Assembly: GCF_039529835.1 (NCBI RefSeq)
Contig: NZ_CP154262.1
Span: 1,860,001 to 1,924,000, forward strand
Source of the DNA: Arthrobacter sp. TMP15
GTDB lineage: Bacteria > Actinomycetota > Actinomycetes > Actinomycetales > Micrococcaceae
Length of the DNA stretch: 64,000 bases
Direction: 5' to 3'
Part shown: one piece after another, positions 25,337-34,274 of the stretch
Layout of the letters: each line of letters starts with the position of its first letter
Position numbering within the stretch: the stretch's first letter is position 1
The notes under the pieces: model-generated
Told to the model about the DNA's origin: nothing
Databases searched by the model: none
What the model saw: the letters and a program-made list of their open reading frames with translations, nothing else
Translations under genes and position numbers: made by a program

Positions 25337-26554
25337 TTGGGTTCTTGCGGTGATTGCAACACTTAGTGAATGAGTGTTGCTATGGCGAACTATTCAATCC
25401 TTTTCCGGCCGGATCTATTGCAGGTCTTTTGGGCAGGGATGCAGGCAGGTGATTTCATCACTGATGCCGTTATTCCGATCAATACCAGTAGGCGTACCGG
25501 GCGCACTGTTCTGGCTAACGCTGGTGGTGTGCGGCCCCGCCGCGGCAGGAATTTAAAGGGCCGTTGCCTGACCTTCACTCAGCGTGAAGAGATCGCGATT
25601 CTCCGTGCCCAGGGACAGTCCTTGAGAGCGATTGGGGAGGTTATTGGCCGGTCTGCCTCGACGGTATCCAGGGAGTTGAGACGCAACACGAAACCCGGCA
25701 CCGCCTACCGGGCAACCTCGGCCCACATGCTCGCCTACGAGCGTGCCAGCCGGCCGAAACCGGCCAAACTCCACACGAACATAGCCCTGCGTACAGTGGT
25801 GGAAGCGGACCTTGCCAAGAAGTATTCACCGGAACAAATCGCAGGACGATTACGCGTCCAGTTCCCCAACGAAGAGGAGATGCGGGTGTCACCGGAGACT
25901 ATTTACCAATCCCTGTACGTCCAGTCCAGGGGCGCCTTGAATCGGGATCTGGTCGCGTGTTTACGCACTGGGCGGGCCGTGCGGCGCCCCTCCCGCAAGA
26001 CCGGGCAGCGTAAGAATCGGATCCCGGGAATGATCAATATTTCCCATCGCCCACCCGAAGTGGAAGACCGTGCCGTGCCAGGACATTGGGAAGGGGATTT
26101 GATCATTGGCAAGGGTAACCAGACCGCTATTGGGACCCTGGTGGAACGCAACACCAACTACACGATGCTCGTTCACTTACCCCAGGGGTACAAAGCTGAG
26201 CAGATGCGGGAGGCATTGACCGCAAAGATCAAAACACTCCCGCAAGCACTGCGACATTCCCTGACCTGGGATCAAGGCATTGAAATGCAGGACTGGAAAA
26301 CCGTGAAGATTGATACGGGCATCGAGATCTACTTTTGCGACCCGCATTCGCCCTGGCAGCGTGGTATCAACGAGAACACAAATGGACTGCTGCGCCAGTA
26401 TTTCCCCAAAGGCACTGATTTGAGCATCCACAGTGCCCAGGATCTTGACTGGGTCGCCGCTGAACTCAACGACAGACCACGCAAACGACTAGAGTTCAAG
26501 AAACCGATCGAACTGATCGAACCCCTCCTGTTGCAATGACCGCCAGAATCCGCC
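25337..26554 (+). mobile_element. IS30-family insertion sequence, copy 4 (1218 bp), inversion junction
   Basis: Same element as copy 1. The left flank is GTTCC and the right flank GAACC, not a direct duplication. Both flanks are left arms of cassette sites facing each other (GTCCGCAGGAGGTTCC | IS | GAACCTCCTGCGGGAC). This is the configuration left when two inverted copies recombine and flip the DNA between them. Confidence 0.92.
25370..26539 (+). CDS. IS30-family transposase, copy 4
   Basis: 389 residues, same as copy 1, with all catalytic motifs intact. Confidence 0.95.
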   Translation: MSVAMANYSILFRPDLLQVFWAGMQAGDFITDAVIPINTSRRTGRTVLANAGGVRPRRGRNLKGRCLTFTQREEIAILRAQGQSLRAIGEVIGRSASTVSRELRRNTKPGTAYRATSAHMLAYERASRPKPAKLHTNIALRTVVEADLAKKYSPEQIAGRLRVQFPNEEEMRVSPETIYQSLYVQSRGALNRDLVACLRTGRAVRRPSRKTGQRKNRIPGMINISHRPPEVEDRAVPGHWEGDLIIGKGNQTAIGTLVERNTNYTMLVHLPQGYKAEQMREALTAKIKTLPQALRHSLTWDQGIEMQDWKTVKIDTGIEIYFCDPHSPWQRGINENTNGLLRQYFPKGTDLSIHSAQDLDWVAAELNDRPRKRLEFKKPIELIEPLLLQ

Positions 26555-26574
26555 GAACCTCCTGCGGGACAGTC
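26555..26574 (-). repeat. Cassette site half in reverse orientation after IS copy 4
   Basis: Reverse complement reads CTGTCCCGCAGGAGGTTC, a left arm. It is the end of the DUF1016 cassette, whose start arm at 27800 is complementary to it. Confidence 0.78.
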
Positions 26575-26651
26575 GAGGCTTCGCTCTTTATCGCTGGTTA
26601 TATACCAACAGGGTTTCTAGCCGGGTGTTTTGTCCCCGTGCTCAGGATTGC

Positions 26652-27683
26652 TCACTCCGGGAGGGTATCGAGGGCCGCGGTGAGCTGTTCCTCTGGTGGG
26701 AGTATCGCACGATCCTCGGTGGTGAGCTGATCATAGGTGTAAGCGGCCACAGCCATGGGCGAGGTGGAACGTCCAAGGGCGTATCGAACGGTGTGATCGT
26801 TCTTGCTACCGCAGATGAGAATTCCGACTGTCGGCGCGTGAGCTTGGCGTCGTAGTTTGTCATCGACCAACGCGACATAAAAATTCAGCTTCCCAGCGAA
26901 TTCGGGTTGGAACTTCCCCGTTTTTAGTTCGATGACGAAGTAACGCAGCTGCTCGACATGGAAGAACAAGAGATCAATGTAAAAGTCGTCTCCGTCCACT
27001 TCCATATGAACTTGGCGGCCAACAAAGGCGAAGCCTGGGCCCAATTCCCGCAGTGTCTCCACGATACGGTCCATGAGCGCCTGTTCCAGGTCTCTTTCTG
27101 CCACCTCGCCCGATAGCCCCAGAAACTCAAAGGCATAAGGGTCCTTGGCCACTTGTTGTGCCAGTTCCGAGTCCGCGGCAGCCAAATGCTGCGTGAAGTT
27201 AGACGGCGCGGTCCCCGTGCGTTCCATGGACCGGTTCATCATCATGTTCAGCAGGACATTGCGGGACCATCCGAATTCCACGGTGGCGGCGGCATACCAA
27301 TCACGCGCTTGAGGGGTTTCTGCCTTGTCAAGAATGGTGCGGATGTGTCCCCACGGCAATTGCGCCACAAGCTGTGGCACATTTGACTCAGGTCCCCAAG
27401 CGCTGGCCATGGTCCGCATGTACTGCAGGTTGCGTTGGGAAAAACCCTTCATCAGCGGAAACTCGGTGCGTAGGTCCTCAGCCAAACGGCGGATGACGCC
27501 GGCACCCCATCCTTGGTTGTCTTGATGCGCAAGTATTTGCTGCCCAATGCCCCAGTACAGGCTAATGAGTTCCGTATTGACTCTGCGCTGGGCAGTAATC
27601 CTTGCTTCACGGACCCGATCCTTCAACGAAGCCAGCACCTGGGCATAGTCGTCGGGAAGAGGGGAAAGGTCGCCGGATGTCAT
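26652..27683 (-). CDS. DUF1016 / YhcG-type PDDEXK nuclease-domain protein
   Basis: 343 residues from ATG 27683 (MTSGDLSPLPDDYAQVLA). The N-terminal DUF1016 domain shows TELISLYWGIGQQILAHQDNQGWG and LRTEFPLMKGFSQRNLQYMRTMA. The C-terminal PDDEXK fold shows FYIDLLFFHVEQLRYFVIELKTGKF (catalytic D...E-x-K) and FAGKLNFYVALVDD. YhcG proteins are putative endonucleases often found near restriction and defence genes; here it stands alone in a reverse-oriented cassette. A defence role is inference from the family. Confidence 0.9.
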   Translation of the reverse strand: MTSGDLSPLPDDYAQVLASLKDRVREARITAQRRVNTELISLYWGIGQQILAHQDNQGWGAGVIRRLAEDLRTEFPLMKGFSQRNLQYMRTMASAWGPESNVPQLVAQLPWGHIRTILDKAETPQARDWYAAATVEFGWSRNVLLNMMMNRSMERTGTAPSNFTQHLAAADSELAQQVAKDPYAFEFLGLSGEVAERDLEQALMDRIVETLRELGPGFAFVGRQVHMEVDGDDFYIDLLFFHVEQLRYFVIELKTGKFQPEFAGKLNFYVALVDDKLRRQAHAPTVGILICGSKNDHTVRYALGRSTSPMAVAAYTYDQLTTEDRAILPPEEQLTAALDTLPE

Positions 27684-28288
27684 CAATCAAGACTACCCAA
27701 CGCCTCTCGACCAAACATTCACTTATTCCCACCCCCTCCAGTATGTTCTGGCAGTCAAACTTCTAGGCGTGGAGGCCAGCCGCGTCATGCCCACTGGGGA
27801 ACCTCTACCGAGACGAGTTACTGGCAGAGTCCTGTTGTGCGATGAGATAGGCGATGACGAGTCAGCGTAGTGATGCCGTAACAATTTGTTTTTCCCAACA
27901 ACCAGCTCAGCGAAATTTCGTGAAAATGGTGCATCCCGATCCTCGCGATCATTCGCTGAGAAGTCGGGGGGTGAACCGTCCCGGATAGGTGAAGGGTGTC
28001 TGTGGAATTGTTGTGCTTGGGCGGTCAGCGGATGATGGTTTTTCATGTGTGCGGGATGCGTGCTAGGACTGGGGCCCAGATCGGGGACACTACTTGATGG
28101 CTAAATACTTCGACGGTCCCAATGGTCTTTAGTTCCGTGGCTATGCTGATTGAAATGTTTGCCTTGACAGCGAGGCATGGAGACGTCCTGGCATGCCGTC
28201 GTGTCCCGTTGCCTTGATGCTCGGGCAGCTTGCTTGATGTTGTGGCATCGCTTGGATCCAGGTGATGAGTTAGCAATGATGGGGATTG
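27684..28288. other. Gene-poor region with cassette site 17
   Basis: About 600 bp without a convincing gene. It contains site 17 (27785-27815) and the leader of the ABC exporter operon. A lactococcin-972-like precursor, expected upstream of such exporters, is not visible here in any frame. Confidence 0.5.
27785..27815 (-). repeat. Cassette site 17 (reverse orientation)
   Basis: Reverse complement: CTCGTCTCGGTAGAG-GTTCC-CCAGTGGGCATG. Its left arm pairs with the start arm at site 18, so the ABC exporter operon between them is a 3.4-kb cassette. Confidence 0.8.
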
Positions 28289-30382
28289 ATGATTCACAGG
28301 ATTGTAAAGTTTGTTCACTGCGTTATTGCTGTTTTTGCTGTGATCCTGGCTTTCGGGTTCATGTCTGCGGCGGATGATATTGGCGTGCAAGGGGCCACTA
28401 GCTACTTGTCGGTGAATACCCCGATGGTGGGTGGCCCCGGTTCGGCCAAGGACATCGACACACAGACGGCAACGGCCTTGATCCAGGCGACGGCACAGGC
28501 GCAACACGCCAACATTGCTCGCATGGTTCCCGATCTGCAAAACCCAGCCACCCGCCGCAACCTCTATCTGGAGGTGGGGGATGGCTCTGCAGCTTCGGCG
28601 ACATGGCTGGCGAAGGGCTACCCGGATTTTGCGCGTTCCATGACGACCACGGTGCTTCCTTGGGAAAAGATCGCCTCGATGGATGTTCGCGGCCGATATG
28701 TTCTCTTTGGAGCCAATACCGCAGATGTGGAACACGCGCTGACGGTGGGGCTGGAAGCGATGGGGCTTGACGTCACTTCAACCACTGCCAGTCCTGGGGA
28801 AGTGTTTCAATGGTTCCTGGCCACCTCCGGCCTTGGCGCAAGTTTCCTGATTCTAGCTTTGATTGTTGTGGTGAGCTCCGGAGCTGGGGTGATCCTCAAT
28901 GCCAGAAGCTATGCCATCCAGCGGCTGCAAGGCAGTTCCTTCGCTGAAGTTTTGAGCCGGGACTTGCTTGCCTTGGGACGATTCGCACTACCCCTGTACG
29001 TGGGGGTTGCCTTGCTGACTGCCATCGGCTTGTTTGTTTATAACTCGCTTCATCAGCTTGCCCAGTTCGGGATGGTTGCACTGCTGGTGGCCGCTACTCT
29101 GGCACTGACAGCACTGCTGACTCATACGGCAGTGCTGGTGTTGGCCGGGAGGGTTCCTCTCATTGCGGCCGTCAAGGGGCTCATACCGAGTAAGTCCATC
29201 TTTGTCTCGATCTATACGGTACGAATTGCCGCGTCACTATTGGCGGTGGGTATTCTCTCAGCAACGCTCGCCCTGGGCGGTCAGGTGCTGGGCCAGCAAG
29301 CGAGCAAAGCTGTGTGGGCCTCCAATAGCGACCTCAACCAACTCCAATTCGCCAGCTACTTGTCAATGGAAGAATTCGCACAGCAGTCAGCAACCTTCGC
29401 CCACGTTGCCAAGCAGGCCGACGCCGACGGCCAAGCGGTTCTGGCCTTCATGAGACCATTTGCGGAAATGCGTCCCTACGATCCAAATAGCAAGGTCGCC
29501 CCAGCCCCGGGGCCACCCGTCGTATTCGTCAATTCCAGCTACCTTGAGCGCGAAACGATCCTGGATGCCCAAGGACAACGGATACAGCCCTCGAACACGG
29601 TCCGGCTGCTGGTACCCGAAACACTCCAAGGAGAACTCACCGAAATTACCGCGGTGATCGCCGGTGCCATTGGTGCGGACCGTCCGTTTACAGAAACCGT
29701 GATGATAGCCAACAACCAGGCCATCAACGCCTTCGGTTCAAACAGCGGCATCCTCGCCGATACCGAAGTTCCCGGCGCCGTCCTGGTAACCATCCCCTCC
29801 GGTGGCGGTTGGATCACGGAACCTGACTACTATGCCTACGCGATGAGTGGCGCGATGCTATTTACAGACCCTGCACGTATCATCTCCGGAGCCGACACGG
29901 CAGGGGCGCCAGCCTTCGTGACCGGCTTTCATCCAGCAGCACTCGATGCCAGCATCGTCTTTCAAAAAGACGCATCCGCGCTCCGAAACCACCTCTTCAG
30001 CACCATTGCCGCCATCGCCGTTCTGATGGTCACATCCCTAGGCGTAGCGATCATTTACACCCGTAAAAACGCCCAAAGGATCTTCACCAGTTTTATTCAT
30101 GGCTGGCGATCGTGGCGGGTGAACAAGGTCCTTCTCACGGTTGAGGCCGTTGCCGGCATCGGCCTCGTTCTCTACGGACTGAGTATCCCCGCCAGGCACG
30201 CCGGGGCACTTGCGAAGAAGATTGCAGACGGAGGAGCGCCGGTGCCAGTGGATATCCCTGCTCTCATGGAGTGGGCGCCCGCCATCGCTGCCGGTATCGC
30301 CCTTGTCAGCATCACTTTCACCCTGCTCGCCCTGCGCGGCTACAAGACCTCGCTCATTCGCTCACATTCAGCGGACGCCTAA
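28289..30382 (+). CDS. Bacteriocin-associated integral membrane protein (DUF1430/lactococcin-972 exporter permease)
   Basis: 697 residues from ATG 28289 (MIHRIVKFVHCVIAVFAVIL; a TTG lies one codon upstream). An N-terminal span is followed by an extracytoplasmic part, then a cluster of spans at about 173-345, a large extracytoplasmic domain (about 346-560) and three C-terminal spans, the FtsX-like 7-TM plan of the bacteriocin-associated family (TIGR01654). With the ATPase 12 bp downstream it forms an exporter or self-protection system. No bacteriocin structural gene is next to it, so immunity or a different substrate is possible. Confidence 0.8.
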   Translation: MIHRIVKFVHCVIAVFAVILAFGFMSAADDIGVQGATSYLSVNTPMVGGPGSAKDIDTQTATALIQATAQAQHANIARMVPDLQNPATRRNLYLEVGDGSAASATWLAKGYPDFARSMTTTVLPWEKIASMDVRGRYVLFGANTADVEHALTVGLEAMGLDVTSTTASPGEVFQWFLATSGLGASFLILALIVVVSSGAGVILNARSYAIQRLQGSSFAEVLSRDLLALGRFALPLYVGVALLTAIGLFVYNSLHQLAQFGMVALLVAATLALTALLTHTAVLVLAGRVPLIAAVKGLIPSKSIFVSIYTVRIAASLLAVGILSATLALGGQVLGQQASKAVWASNSDLNQLQFASYLSMEEFAQQSATFAHVAKQADADGQAVLAFMRPFAEMRPYDPNSKVAPAPGPPVVFVNSSYLERETILDAQGQRIQPSNTVRLLVPETLQGELTEITAVIAGAIGADRPFTETVMIANNQAINAFGSNSGILADTEVPGAVLVTIPSGGGWITEPDYYAYAMSGAMLFTDPARIISGADTAGAPAFVTGFHPAALDASIVFQKDASALRNHLFSTIAAIAVLMVTSLGVAIIYTRKNAQRIFTSFIHGWRSWRVNKVLLTVEAVAGIGLVLYGLSIPARHAGALAKKIADGGAPVPVDIPALMEWAPAIAAGIALVSITFTLLALRGYKTSLIRSHSADA

Positions 30383-30394
30383 AGGAGCCATCAC

Positions 30395-31048
30395 ATGATC
30401 ACAGCACACGGCCTGACCAAAGCCATTGGTCAACGCACCCTCTGGGAGGGATTGGAACTGACCGTCAATAACGGGGAAATGATGGCCATCCGTGGCCCCA
30501 GTGGCTCTGGCAAGTCCACGCTTTTGAACTGCCTAGGCCTGTTGGAACCCCTCACAGCAGGGAAGATCCTCGTCGACGGCGCCGACGCCACTGCATTCAG
30601 AGCCGGGCAGCGCCGGATCTTCCGACGAGACACCCTCGGATACCTCTTTCAGAACTATGCCCTCATTGACAATGCCAGCATTCAAGCCAACCTCGCTGTG
30701 GCAGGCGGACAACTGCGCGGCCTCAACCGAGCACAACAACAGGCCATATACCAGCAGGCACTTGAGCATGTGGGACTCGACGGCCGGGCAAAAGACCGAG
30801 TCTACGAGCTCAGCGGCGGCGAGCAACAGCGAGTCGCTCTCGCCCGGCTCCTAGTCAAGAAACCGGGTCTAATCTTGGCTGATGAGCCCACCGGTGCCCT
30901 CGATGAGGGCAACACAGAAATGGTCATCACCACCCTGCGCCATATGGCCGACAAGGGAGCCGCAATCCTCATAGCCACCCACAGCGACCACGTCGAAGAA
31001 CGATGCGACACCCAACTGACCCTCGACGCGCTTGCCTCGATGGTCTAA
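30395..31048 (+). CDS. ABC transporter ATP-binding protein, lactococcin-972 group
   Basis: 217 residues with Walker A GPSGSGKST (about 34-42), signature LSGGEQQRVALARLL (about 138-152) and Walker B LILADEPTGALD. Shine-Dalgarno AAAGGAG lies eight bases before the start. It pairs with the upstream DUF1430-type permease. It matches the group of small ATPases linked to lactococcin-972-like bacteriocins, a call from memory of the family. Confidence 0.9.
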   Translation: MITAHGLTKAIGQRTLWEGLELTVNNGEMMAIRGPSGSGKSTLLNCLGLLEPLTAGKILVDGADATAFRAGQRRIFRRDTLGYLFQNYALIDNASIQANLAVAGGQLRGLNRAQQQAIYQQALEHVGLDGRAKDRVYELSGGEQQRVALARLLVKKPGLILADEPTGALDEGNTEMVITTLRHMADKGAAILIATHSDHVEERCDTQLTLDALASMV

Positions 31049-31148
31049 TACCTGCTTAGTGAAAAACACTTCCGCTAGATAAAAATCTCAACACATCCAG
31101 TCCCGCATGCGCTCAGGCCCTAACCGAGTAAATGCACCGAAAGGTAAT

Positions 31149-31178
31149 GTCTCGCATCAGGAACGGCAGGCGGAACAG
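31149..31178 (-). repeat. Cassette site 18 (reverse orientation)
   Basis: Reverse complement: CTGTTCCGCCTGCC-GTTCC-TGATGCGAGACAT; core on plus strand GGAAC at 31160-31164. Confidence 0.75.
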
Positions 31179-31191
31179 TCCGTCGGTGGAA

Positions 31192-31809
31192 CTATGAGCC
31201 GCACGTCTTATCCCAGAAGGAAATGGTGACCCTGCGGATAGAAGTTTCTCCTTCAACCTGCGCGTTGAGGGGTAAGCATCCAGAAGTTTCGTTCCTGAGT
31301 GCGAATCCGCCGACCCACCAGGAGCCCGCGGCATGCTGGGAGGAGGGGCAGCTTTTGTACGTCACGGACAGGTAGCCGGCTGGCGGACCGTTTTCAGTGA
31401 CGATACTGGCCCAGCTACTTGCTTCCGGGGTTATGGATACTGTCACTGTCGCATCTGGCGAGAGGTGAGTCCCGATCTTGGCAAAGGTGATCCCATCCAC
31501 CGCATCCGAGCGCGGTGAATTATACCCATCGAGGATTCCTGGATACAACAAGGGGCCAAGCGCCAGATCGTCCGCTTGGATTGGGAAAGAGTCCTTTTGG
31601 GGACGAGACATGGCACAGTCAACGGTCGTTTTGGCCTCTGGCAAGGCGGCAACTCGGATGGGTGACGATGAGGCCGAGCTGACAGGTTGGGATGTGACTG
31701 GGGCGGGTTGAGGGCTGGTGCACCCTGTCAGTACGATCAGCAGTGTCGTGAGCCCAAAAATCCCTAAGCGATACTGGTCCCGCCACGTGGCTCGAAGACT
31801 CAAGTCCAT
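31192..31809 (-). CDS. Lipoprotein, unknown function
   Basis: About 205 residues from ATG 31809 (MDLSLRATWRDQYRLGIFGL; 31845 is an alternative start). A hydrophobic segment leads to the lipobox LIVLTGC, followed by a Pro/Ser/Thr-rich linker and a beta-rich domain with Cys pairs (TVDCAMSRP, YKSCPSSQH, SGCLPLN, DKTCGS), so it is likely secreted, lipid-anchored and disulfide-bonded. No family recognised. It is the gene of a reverse-oriented cassette between site 18 and the site at 31943. Confidence 0.7.
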   Translation of the reverse strand: MDLSLRATWRDQYRLGIFGLTTLLIVLTGCTSPQPAPVTSQPVSSASSSPIRVAALPEAKTTVDCAMSRPQKDSFPIQADDLALGPLLYPGILDGYNSPRSDAVDGITFAKIGTHLSPDATVTVSITPEASSWASIVTENGPPAGYLSVTYKSCPSSQHAAGSWWVGGFALRNETSGCLPLNAQVEGETSIRRVTISFWDKTCGS

Positions 31810-31942
31810 ATCAGCAGTGGCCTCGTGCGGTGGTAAGGGTTGCATGGCAATTAGCGTAGCCGAAGTGTCCATTCGCCAACAGAGCCGGTGAGTCGCTGGC
31901 AGCGAGAACAGCGAATCCAATTCCGCCAAACCTTGATCTCGC

Positions 31943-31973
31943 CAAGAGCCATACCGTTCCTCATTGGGTGTCC
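31943..31973 (-). repeat. Cassette site 19a (orientation ambiguous)
   Basis: Plus strand: AGAGCCATACC-GTTCC-TCATTGGGTGTCC. Both halves pair acceptably with neighbours in the reverse reading, matching the inverted block. Only about 48 bp separate it from site 19b, an empty mini-cassette. Confidence 0.55.
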
Positions 31974-31991
31974 CATATAGATAGCGAGATT

Positions 31992-32021
31992 CGTCCCGCA
32001 AGCCGGTCCACCACCGGACGC
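31992..32021 (-). repeat. Cassette site 19b (AC-core variant, reverse orientation)
   Basis: Reverse complement: CGTCCGGTGGTGG-ACCG-GCTTGCGGGACG. Right arm like those of sites 34 and 42. Confidence 0.65.
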
Positions 32022-32108
32022 AGATTTGCCCTGCAGCCGAGCTCTAAAATCGACATCGATGGGCGGATTTCCGCAGCTTCCCGATTCCCGTATGACCCGC
32101 CCGCAAAA

Positions 32109-32136
32109 ATGCCCGCTGGCCTTATGCGGGACAAGT
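32109..32136 (-). repeat. Cassette site 20 (degenerate core, reverse orientation)
   Basis: Reverse complement: TTGTCCCGCATAAG-GCC-AGCGGGCATT. Its left arm pairs well with the start arm next to IS copy 5. The interval to site 19b is a gene-less mini-cassette of about 105 bp. Confidence 0.55.
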
Positions 32137-32271
32137 TTTCCGTCCACGCGGACCCTCTTCTGACTCCGATAATCGTTGGGGCGAGGCTAGCCAATACCTG
32201 CAAAGGCTCAGATGGCTTGGTCGTCGCAACCGAAACGGCGCGTTGTCATCTTCATCGACGGCAAACAGTCT

Positions 32272-32370
32272 GTAGGAAAGTGACACGAAACTGAGAACTT
32301 GAATGACCGAGGGTAGAACGTCGTTGCAGGTCAGGGCGATCTTCTGGTGACAAGCAACGTGGGATCCTAC
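32272..32370 (+). repeat. 99-bp MITE-like element, copy 1
   Basis: Begins GTAGGAAAGTG and ends GGGATCCTAC, giving short inverted termini (GTAGGA/TCCTAC). A second element of exactly 99 bp with the same ends and many shared internal bases is at 36695-36793. It is followed by two copies of TTCTCAATTTCGTGTCACC (about 32402-32421 and 32432-32451), the reverse of a motif inside the element. It has no coding capacity and is probably a remnant or non-autonomous derivative of an IS. No gene is seen in 31974-32530. Confidence 0.55.
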
Positions 32371-32511
32371 ATTTGTTGGTTCTCGTTTTGGATGTCACTT
32401 TTCTCAATTTCGTGTCACCAGAGTGTCACCGTTCTCAATTTCGTGTCACCAGTCATTAGCCTGGTTGTGGTCATCCGCTGCGACGCGTAACACCGGCTAG
32501 CAGAAGTTCCG

Positions 32512-32530
32512 TGCGTCCCGCAAGGGGAAC
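32512..32530 (-). repeat. Cassette site 21, first part (interrupted by IS copy 5)
   Basis: GCGTCCCGCAAGGGGAAC; the second part resumes at 33749 (GGAACCTCCAATGGACC). In reverse reading the intact site was GGTCCATTGGAGGTTCCCCT then TGCGGGACGC. Confidence 0.8.
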
Positions 32531-33748
32531 GGCGGATTCTGGCGGTCATTGCAACAGGAGGGGTTCGATCAGTTCGATCGGTTTCTTGAACTCTAGTCGT
32601 TTGCGTGGTCTGTCGTTGAGTTCAGCGGCGACCCAGTCAAGATCCTGGGCACTGTGGATGCTCAAATCAGTGCCTTTGGGGAAATACTGGCGCAGCAGTC
32701 CATTTGTGTTCTCGTTGATACCACGCTGCCAGGGCGAATGCGGGTCGCAAAAGTAGATCTCGATGCCCGTATCAATCTTCACGGTTTTCCAGTCCTGCAT
32801 TTCAATGCCTTGATCCCAGGTCAGGGAATGTCGCAGTGCTTGCGGGAGTGTTTTGATCTTTGCGGTCAATGCCTCCCGCATCTGCTCAGCTTTGTACCCC
32901 TGGGGTAAGTGAACGAGCATCGTGTAGTTGGTGTTGCGTTCCACCAGGGTCCCAATAGCGGTCTGGTTACCCTTGCCAATGATCAAATCCCCTTCCCAAT
33001 GTCCTGGCACGGCACGGTCTTCCACTTCGGGTGGGCGATGGGAAATATTGATCATTCCCGGGATCCGATTCTTACGCTGCCCGGTCTTGCGGGAGGGGCG
33101 CCGCACGGCCCGCCCAGTGCGTAAATACGCGACCAGATCCCGATTCAAGGCGCCCCTGGACTGGACGTACAGGGATTGGTAAATAGTCTCCGGTGACACC
33201 CGCATCTCCTCTTCGTTGGGGAACTGGACGCGTAATCGTCCTGCGATTTGTTCCGGTGAATACTTCTTGGCAAGGTCCGCTTCCACCACTGTACGCAGGG
33301 CTATGTTCGTGTGGAGTTTGGCCGGTTTCGGCCGGCTGGCACGCTCGTAGGCGAGCATGTGGGCCGAGGTTGCCCGGTAGGCGGTGCCGGGTTTCGTGTT
33401 GCGTCTCAACTCCCTGGATACCGTCGAGGCAGACCGGCCAATAACCTCCCCAATCGCTCTCAAGGACTGTCCCTGGGCACGGAGAATCGCGATCTCTTCA
33501 CGCTGAGTGAAGGTCAGGCAACGGCCCTTTAAATTCCTGCCGCGGCGGGGCCGCACACCACCAGCGTTAGCCAGAACAGTGCGCCCGGTACGCCTACTGG
33601 TATTGATCGGAATAACGGCATCAGTGATGAAATCACCTGCCTGCATCCCTGCCCAAAAGACCTGCAATAGATCCGGCCGGAAAAGGATTGAATAGTTCGC
33701 CATAGCAACACTCATTCACTAAGTGTTGCAATCACCGCAAGAACCCAA
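32531..33748 (-). mobile_element. IS30-family insertion sequence, copy 5 (1218 bp)
   Basis: Same element in reverse orientation, with a 5-bp duplication GGAAC (32526-32530 and 33749-33753), the reverse complement of the site core GTTCC. Confidence 0.95.
32546..33715 (-). CDS. IS30-family transposase, copy 5
   Basis: 389 residues. One Cys-to-Tyr change (VACLRTG to VAYLRTG) relative to the other copies, outside the DDE motifs. Confidence 0.95.
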   Translation of the reverse strand: MSVAMANYSILFRPDLLQVFWAGMQAGDFITDAVIPINTSRRTGRTVLANAGGVRPRRGRNLKGRCLTFTQREEIAILRAQGQSLRAIGEVIGRSASTVSRELRRNTKPGTAYRATSAHMLAYERASRPKPAKLHTNIALRTVVEADLAKKYSPEQIAGRLRVQFPNEEEMRVSPETIYQSLYVQSRGALNRDLVAYLRTGRAVRRPSRKTGQRKNRIPGMINISHRPPEVEDRAVPGHWEGDLIIGKGNQTAIGTLVERNTNYTMLVHLPQGYKAEQMREALTAKIKTLPQALRHSLTWDQGIEMQDWKTVKIDTGIEIYFCDPHSPWQRGINENTNGLLRQYFPKGTDLSIHSAQDLDWVAAELNDRPRKRLEFKKPIELIEPLLLQ

Positions 33749-33765
33749 GGAACCTCCAATGGACC
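33749..33765 (-). repeat. Cassette site 21, second part
   Basis: GGAACCTCCAATGGACC; the first five bases are the target duplication. Confidence 0.8.
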
Positions 33766-33795
33766 GAAGTCCTCGGGTCGAAATTCGCTCCCGCT

Positions 33796-34074
33796 TTACA
33801 GGCCCGACACTGAATAGCTGCGCTTGATATTGGCCGTCGCACGTCCCCAGTCGCTAGCCTTGACGCGTGCTTGGTGCAGCTCGAAAGAGCGAGCGTCCTG
33901 GAAGGATTCGGATACATCCCAGACCCATGGATTGTCGCTCTGTTCCACCGCGAAGGAAATGCACCCGGATCCAGCCAGCGTCAATTCAAGATGTCGGGGT
34001 AGAAACTCCGTAACGACTGCAGTCTCGTGGTCACTCTGGCATATCAGCTGCCCAGTCAAAATGATGTTGTTCAC
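33796..34074 (-). CDS. Antibiotic biosynthesis monooxygenase (ABM/YgiN)-like protein
   Basis: 92 residues, GTG start (MNNIILTGQLICQSDHETA). The dimeric alpha/beta-barrel pattern is present: ILTGQLIC strand, VVTEFLPRHLELTLAGSGCISF, and the helix SFELHQARVKASDWGRA with the conserved F-x3-H-x3-R-x-K/S. ABM proteins oxidise quinols or polyketides, or act as small binding proteins. It is the single gene of a reverse-oriented cassette between sites 21 and 22. Confidence 0.82.
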   Translation of the reverse strand: MNNIILTGQLICQSDHETAVVTEFLPRHLELTLAGSGCISFAVEQSDNPWVWDVSESFQDARSFELHQARVKASDWGRATANIKRSYSVSGL

Positions 34075-34121
34075 GAGATAGATCCTGCCACAGACAGGTT
34101 TGAAGCAGAACTAGCCAGGGA

Positions 34122-34152
34122 GTCCCGCAAGCCGGTCGATCACAGGTCGGCC
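34122..34152 (-). repeat. Cassette site 22 (AC-core variant, reverse orientation)
   Basis: Reverse complement: CGACCTGTGATCG-ACCG-GCTTGCGGGACT. Right arm of the GGCTTGCGG type. Confidence 0.65.
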
Positions 34153-34191
34153 CGATCACCTGGGCTAACAGTGGCTGTGAGATCTTTTGGG

Positions 34192-34222
34192 ATGTCCGCG
34201 GGGGAACGTTGACCGGTCGCGG
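34192..34222 (-). repeat. Cassette site 23 (reverse orientation)
   Basis: Reverse complement: GACCGGTCAAC-GTTCC-CCCGCGGACATC; plus-strand GGAAC at 34203-34207. Only about 70 bp from site 22, with no gene between. Confidence 0.7.
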
Positions 34223-34274
34223 TGTTGGCCGTTTTGTTCAAGACGTGTGGAGTCGATGTTCATATAGTGATGGA

